Assembly: GCA_014138725.1 (NCBI GenBank)
Contig: JACJID010000010.1
Coordinates: 1-64,000 of the forward strand
DNA length: 64,000 bases
Reading direction: 5' to 3'
Source: Kutzneria viridogrisea
Lineage (GTDB): Bacteria > Actinomycetota > Actinomycetes > Mycobacteriales > Pseudonocardiaceae
Position numbers and translations under genes: made by a program. This document shows, piece by piece, positions 61,081 through 64,000 of the stretch. The notes beneath the pieces are model-generated. The model did no database searches. It was given only the letters and a program-made list of their open reading frames with translations, and had not been told where the DNA came from. Each line of letters starts with the position of its first letter. Position 1 is the first letter of the stretch.

Positions 61081-63609
61081 TCAGTCCGGGCGTTGCAGCA
61101 CCAGCTTGGCCAGTTGCACGCGGGAGTTGACCCCGAGCTTGGTGAAGACCGCGCGCAGGTGGGTGTTGATCGTGCTGGGCGAGAGGGTCAGTTCCTGCGC
61201 GGCCGAGCGGTTGGTGTGCCCGTCGGCGATGAGCAGCGCCACGGTCCGCTCCATCTCGGTCAGCGCCGCCCAGCCGGTCTCGGGACGGCTCGGCGCGGGC
61301 GCCCAGCGGCGGCGGCGCACCCCGGCGCCCTGCAACAGCCGTTGCACGCGAGCGGCGGACGCGACCGCACCCATCTCGGTGTAGGCGTCCCACGCGGCGT
61401 CCAGCGCCTCGATCGCGGCCTCACGGTCGGCGCCGCCCAGCGTGGCGCGGCCGAAGTCCTCACGGACCTGCGCCAGCAGCAGCGGCCGGTCGGCAGTGGC
61501 CAGCAAGTCCACCGCACGTGAGTGCTCGCCCAGAGCCAGCGCGCGGGTCGCCTCGAACACCGCCACTCCGGGATTGCGCGCGGCCAACTCCGCCAGCGGC
61601 CCCGCGGCGGCCTCGTCCCCACCGCTGCGGCGCGCGGAACACAAGGCGTGCACGAGGATCTCCTCCCGCCACGGCGTACTTGCCGCCAGCGCCACCAGAT
61701 CGGCGGGCGAGTCGGCCAGCAACGCTTGCAGCACAGGGATTTCCCCGGCGTACTGACGAGCCGCCGCGTGGTCGCCGCGCAGCAGCCCCGTGACGACGAG
61801 CACGAGCAGCACGTGGGCCCGCGCGACCTCGTCGTGCAGGTCGTCCATCAGCCGCAGGGCCCGCGCCGCCTCCTCAGCGGCCTGGGTGAGCCGCCCGCGC
61901 ACCAGGTGCAGGTGCGCCCGCAGCCAGCCGACCTGGGGCGCCAGCCAGGACTCGGCGGCCCCCGCGTCCAGCACGGCGCCGAGCCGGTCGGTGTCGCCGA
62001 GGTAGGCGCCGACCAGGACCTCGCGCAGTTCCAGGTGGCCGCGGTCGGGGGCGCCGACCTGCCCGGTGGCCGCCGCACGGGCCTGGGCGTACCAGTGTGC
62101 GGCGGCGGCGAACTCCCCCGCGGTCTCGGCACGTTCTCCGCGCACGGCAAGCACAACGGGGTCGGCGGCCGCGGGGACCTCGCCGCCGCCGTGGGCCCGG
62201 TAGGCGGCGAGCCGGGTGGCCAGTTCGGGGTCGGCGCCGGGGATGTCGGCGGCGTGGCGCAGCAGGTCCTGGTGGCGGCCGGTCAGCCACAGCCGGGGCG
62301 CCAGCCGCAGGTGCACGCGGGCGGTCGTACCGGGGTCCAGCGGCCCTTGCAGCAGGTGGTCGGCGAACTTCTCGGCCTCGGCGAACTGCCGTGCGGCCAG
62401 CAGGATCGCCACCACCTCCTCGCCGACCTCGGGCCAGCGCGGGTCCTGCGGGGTGAGCAGGTCGAACGCCTGGCGGATCAGGTCCATCGAGGTGATCGAC
62501 ATGGTGTCCAGCACCTCGTGCGCGGCCCGGCGCAGCACGTCCACTGCGAAGGCGTCACCGGGGGTGGCGGTCGCGCTGACGTGCGGGGCGGCCTCGGCGG
62601 CGGGCCGCCCGGCGGCGAGCAGGTACTCGGCGACCGCCCGGTGCGCGGCCCGCCGTGCCGAGGGCGGGATGTCCCCGTACACGGCCTGGCGCAACAGGTC
62701 GTGCCGGAAGGCGATCGCGGTGCCCTCGTCGCGCAGCAGCCCGGAGTCGATCGCCTCCCGCAGTGGATCGGCCAGCCGCGCGGGGTCCTGGCCACCCAGC
62801 GCGGCGGCGTCCTCCAGTCGGAACCGGGCGCCCAGCACGGCGCCCTGCCGCAGCAGCGCCCGGCAGGACTCGGAGGTGGCCGCCACTCGGCGGCGAACCC
62901 CGTCGAGCAGGTCCTCACCGGGGTTGAGCAGGCCGTCCACGAGTTGCACCACCAGGAACGGCACGCCACCCGCGGCGATCAGCTGCCGGGCCAGCGCGGG
63001 GTCGGCGCCGTGGCCGAGGCGGTCGGCGGCGATGTCCAGCGCCGCGTCCTCGGCCAGCGGCCCGAGGGTGGTCCGGTGCACCGGCACGCCCCGTTCGGCG
63101 ACCTGCGCGATCTGGTCCACCGGCCCGCCGGGCTGCTCGCGGCTGGCCAGCAGCCACACGATCGGCGCGGCGGCCAGCCGGATCGGCAGCATGCGCAGCA
63201 CGAACGCCGACAGCGGGTCGGCCCACTGCACGTCGTCCAGGGACAGCAGCACGGGCTGGTCCCGTGCGCGGACCTCCAGCAGTGCCGCCAACTGCTCGGC
63301 CAGCCACAGCGGCTGCTCGGCCAGTGGGGCCAGCGCCAGGAACTCCGCCGAGCTGATCAGCGGATCGGGCCCGAGCCGCAGGGCCGGCCCGAGCGAGGCC
63401 AGTGGCGTGACGTTGTCGGCCTCGTGCGCCGCCGCGCTGCCGGTGCGGTACCCCATCCGGGCGGCCTGCTCCGCGGCGGCGTCGACCAGTGCCGTCTTGC
63501 CGATGCCCGGTTCGCCGCGCACGACGAGCACCGCCGCCGAGCCCGCTCGCAGCACGCGCAGTACGAGGTCGAGTTCGGCCGCGCGCCCGCGCAGCGGAGG
63601 GGTCACCAC
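61081..63609 (-). CDS. LAL-type LuxR-family transcriptional regulator with AAA ATPase domain
   Basis: An 842-residue large ATP-binding LuxR regulator. The N-terminal AAA domain shows LLRGRAAELDL-like start (PPLRGRAAELDLVLRVLRAG), Walker A GEPGIGKTAL and Walker B VLLSLDDVQWAD. A long TPR-like helical region fills the middle. The C-terminal LuxR helix-turn-helix is ALTEMERTVALLIADGHTNR, SAAQELTLSPSTINTHLRAV, FTKLGVNSRVQLAKLVL. LAL regulators (MalT/PikD type) often control secondary metabolism. It starts with ATG/GTG at 63609, about 70 bp from a divergent MarR gene. The peptide synthetase at 55-59 kb is a possible but unproven target. Confidence 0.9.
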   Translation of the reverse strand: MVTPPLRGRAAELDLVLRVLRAGSAAVLVVRGEPGIGKTALVDAAAEQAARMGYRTGSAAAHEADNVTPLASLGPALRLGPDPLISSAEFLALAPLAEQPLWLAEQLAALLEVRARDQPVLLSLDDVQWADPLSAFVLRMLPIRLAAAPIVWLLASREQPGGPVDQIAQVAERGVPVHRTTLGPLAEDAALDIAADRLGHGADPALARQLIAAGGVPFLVVQLVDGLLNPGEDLLDGVRRRVAATSESCRALLRQGAVLGARFRLEDAAALGGQDPARLADPLREAIDSGLLRDEGTAIAFRHDLLRQAVYGDIPPSARRAAHRAVAEYLLAAGRPAAEAAPHVSATATPGDAFAVDVLRRAAHEVLDTMSITSMDLIRQAFDLLTPQDPRWPEVGEEVVAILLAARQFAEAEKFADHLLQGPLDPGTTARVHLRLAPRLWLTGRHQDLLRHAADIPGADPELATRLAAYRAHGGGEVPAAADPVVLAVRGERAETAGEFAAAAHWYAQARAAATGQVGAPDRGHLELREVLVGAYLGDTDRLGAVLDAGAAESWLAPQVGWLRAHLHLVRGRLTQAAEEAARALRLMDDLHDEVARAHVLLVLVVTGLLRGDHAAARQYAGEIPVLQALLADSPADLVALAASTPWREEILVHALCSARRSGGDEAAAGPLAELAARNPGVAVFEATRALALGEHSRAVDLLATADRPLLLAQVREDFGRATLGGADREAAIEALDAAWDAYTEMGAVASAARVQRLLQGAGVRRRRWAPAPSRPETGWAALTEMERTVALLIADGHTNRSAAQELTLSPSTINTHLRAVFTKLGVNSRVQLAKLVLQRPD

Positions 63610-63682
63610 CAGCGCAACCTACCGAACGACCGATCATCAGCCCAGACTGGACAGTCTGAACTGATAAGTCTAGGCTGAGCAC

Positions 63683-64000
63683 ATGGCGGAGGACACGGAG
63701 GGCGTCTCGGAGTCGGCGGTCCGCGCGGCGCAGGACGTGCGGGCGGTGTTCAGCCGCCTGCGACGTGCCCTGCGCGGGGTCCCGGTGACAGCTGACGGGC
63801 TCACCCCCTCGCAGACCTCGGTGCTGAGCAGGCTCAGCAGGGACGGGGCGGCGTCGGCCAGCGCGCTGGCGGCGGCGGAGCGGGTGCGGCCGCAGTCGAT
63901 GGCGGCGACCCTGGCGGCGCTGGAGCAGCACGGGCTGATCCGGCGCGACCAGGACCCCGAGGACGGCCGCAAGCAGCTGGTGACCCTCAGCGCGGCGGGT
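63683..64000 (+). CDS. MarR-family transcriptional regulator, partial (3' end outside window)
   Basis: The visible 106 residues begin MAEDTEGVSESAVRAAQDVR and include the winged-helix core: GLTPSQTSVLSRLSRDG, ASALAAAERVRPQSMAATLA, ALEQHGLIRRDQDPEDGRKQ, LVTLSAAG (the wing DPEDGRKQ is diagnostic). The gene runs off the right edge. It diverges from the LAL regulator. TAGGCT at about 63670 lies close enough to the ATG for a leaderless transcript. MarR proteins usually repress a neighbouring efflux or oxidoreductase gene, which would be outside the window. Confidence 0.88.
   Translation, partial: MAEDTEGVSESAVRAAQDVRAVFSRLRRALRGVPVTADGLTPSQTSVLSRLSRDGAASASALAAAERVRPQSMAATLAALEQHGLIRRDQDPEDGRKQLVTLSAAG

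Noticed and set aside
61522-63678. A 718-residue plus-strand frame opposite the LAL regulator
   Set aside because: Shadow of a gene with Walker and LuxR motifs on the minus strand.

Overview
The window is GC-rich throughout, with actinobacterial codon use, GTG starts, many ATGA/GTGA start-stop overlaps and apparently leaderless promoters. The gene set fits a filamentous actinomycete, most likely Pseudonocardiales: mycothiol-type maleylpyruvate isomerase-fold protein, ESX/WXG100-like pair, LAL-class LuxR regulator, ANTAR protein, Pls/PosA-type peptide synthetase, EACC1-caspase module. Genus-level placement is inference only.

Layout. (1) 1-9.3 kb, housekeeping or accessory chromosome: a membrane protein running off the left edge, ATP synthase subunit a, an APC amino acid permease, an M4 metalloprotease and a glycosyltransferase, all on the minus strand. 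The last four carry single-base homopolymer frameshifts that look like sequencing errors. They are followed by two TetR-controlled neighbourhoods (glycosyltransferase; short-chain dehydrogenase), a DinB protein and a second glycosyltransferase.

(2) 9.38-44.24 kb, a mobile-element graveyard and island: intact IS30; IS5, Tn3 and IS1182 remnants; and a multi-level nest. An ISL3 transposase (C-terminal part at 15.05-15.46 kb, N-terminal part at 27.30-28.48 kb) is split by a Tn554-like element A with three tyrosine recombinases and a TnpC-like protein. Each recombinase of element A is broken in a different way: an in-frame amber codon, an IS630-family insertion, and insertion of a second recombinase element B. 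Element B (21.23-25.24 kb) looks intact and encodes a compact tyrosine recombinase, an XRE-like protein and a recombinase-like protein with nine zinc ribbons, all start-stop coupled. Two identical 1215-bp IS3-family copies in opposite orientation bracket 29.8-43.0 kb.

Island passengers include a secreted NucA/NucB-type nuclease with a small neighbour, a PadR regulator with two tandem FAD monooxygenases, a WXG100-like/alpha-beta hydrolase pair, and a predicted conflict module (EACC1, caspase with membrane tail, small membrane protein).

(3) 44.2-64 kb, chromosomal again: an AbrB-like gene cut by IS3 copy 2, a Ser/Thr kinase with a duplicated extracellular domain, a secreted protein next to a type II cholesterol-oxidase-like enzyme, a VOC protein, a trypsin-like protease, a 21-bp-period degenerate repeat array, a GlxA/AraC regulator divergent from an HD-domain protein, a Pls/PosA-family peptide synthetase, two tandem alpha/beta hydrolases, a large LuxR regulator and a MarR regulator running off the right edge. 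No rRNA, tRNA or CRISPR array was recognised.
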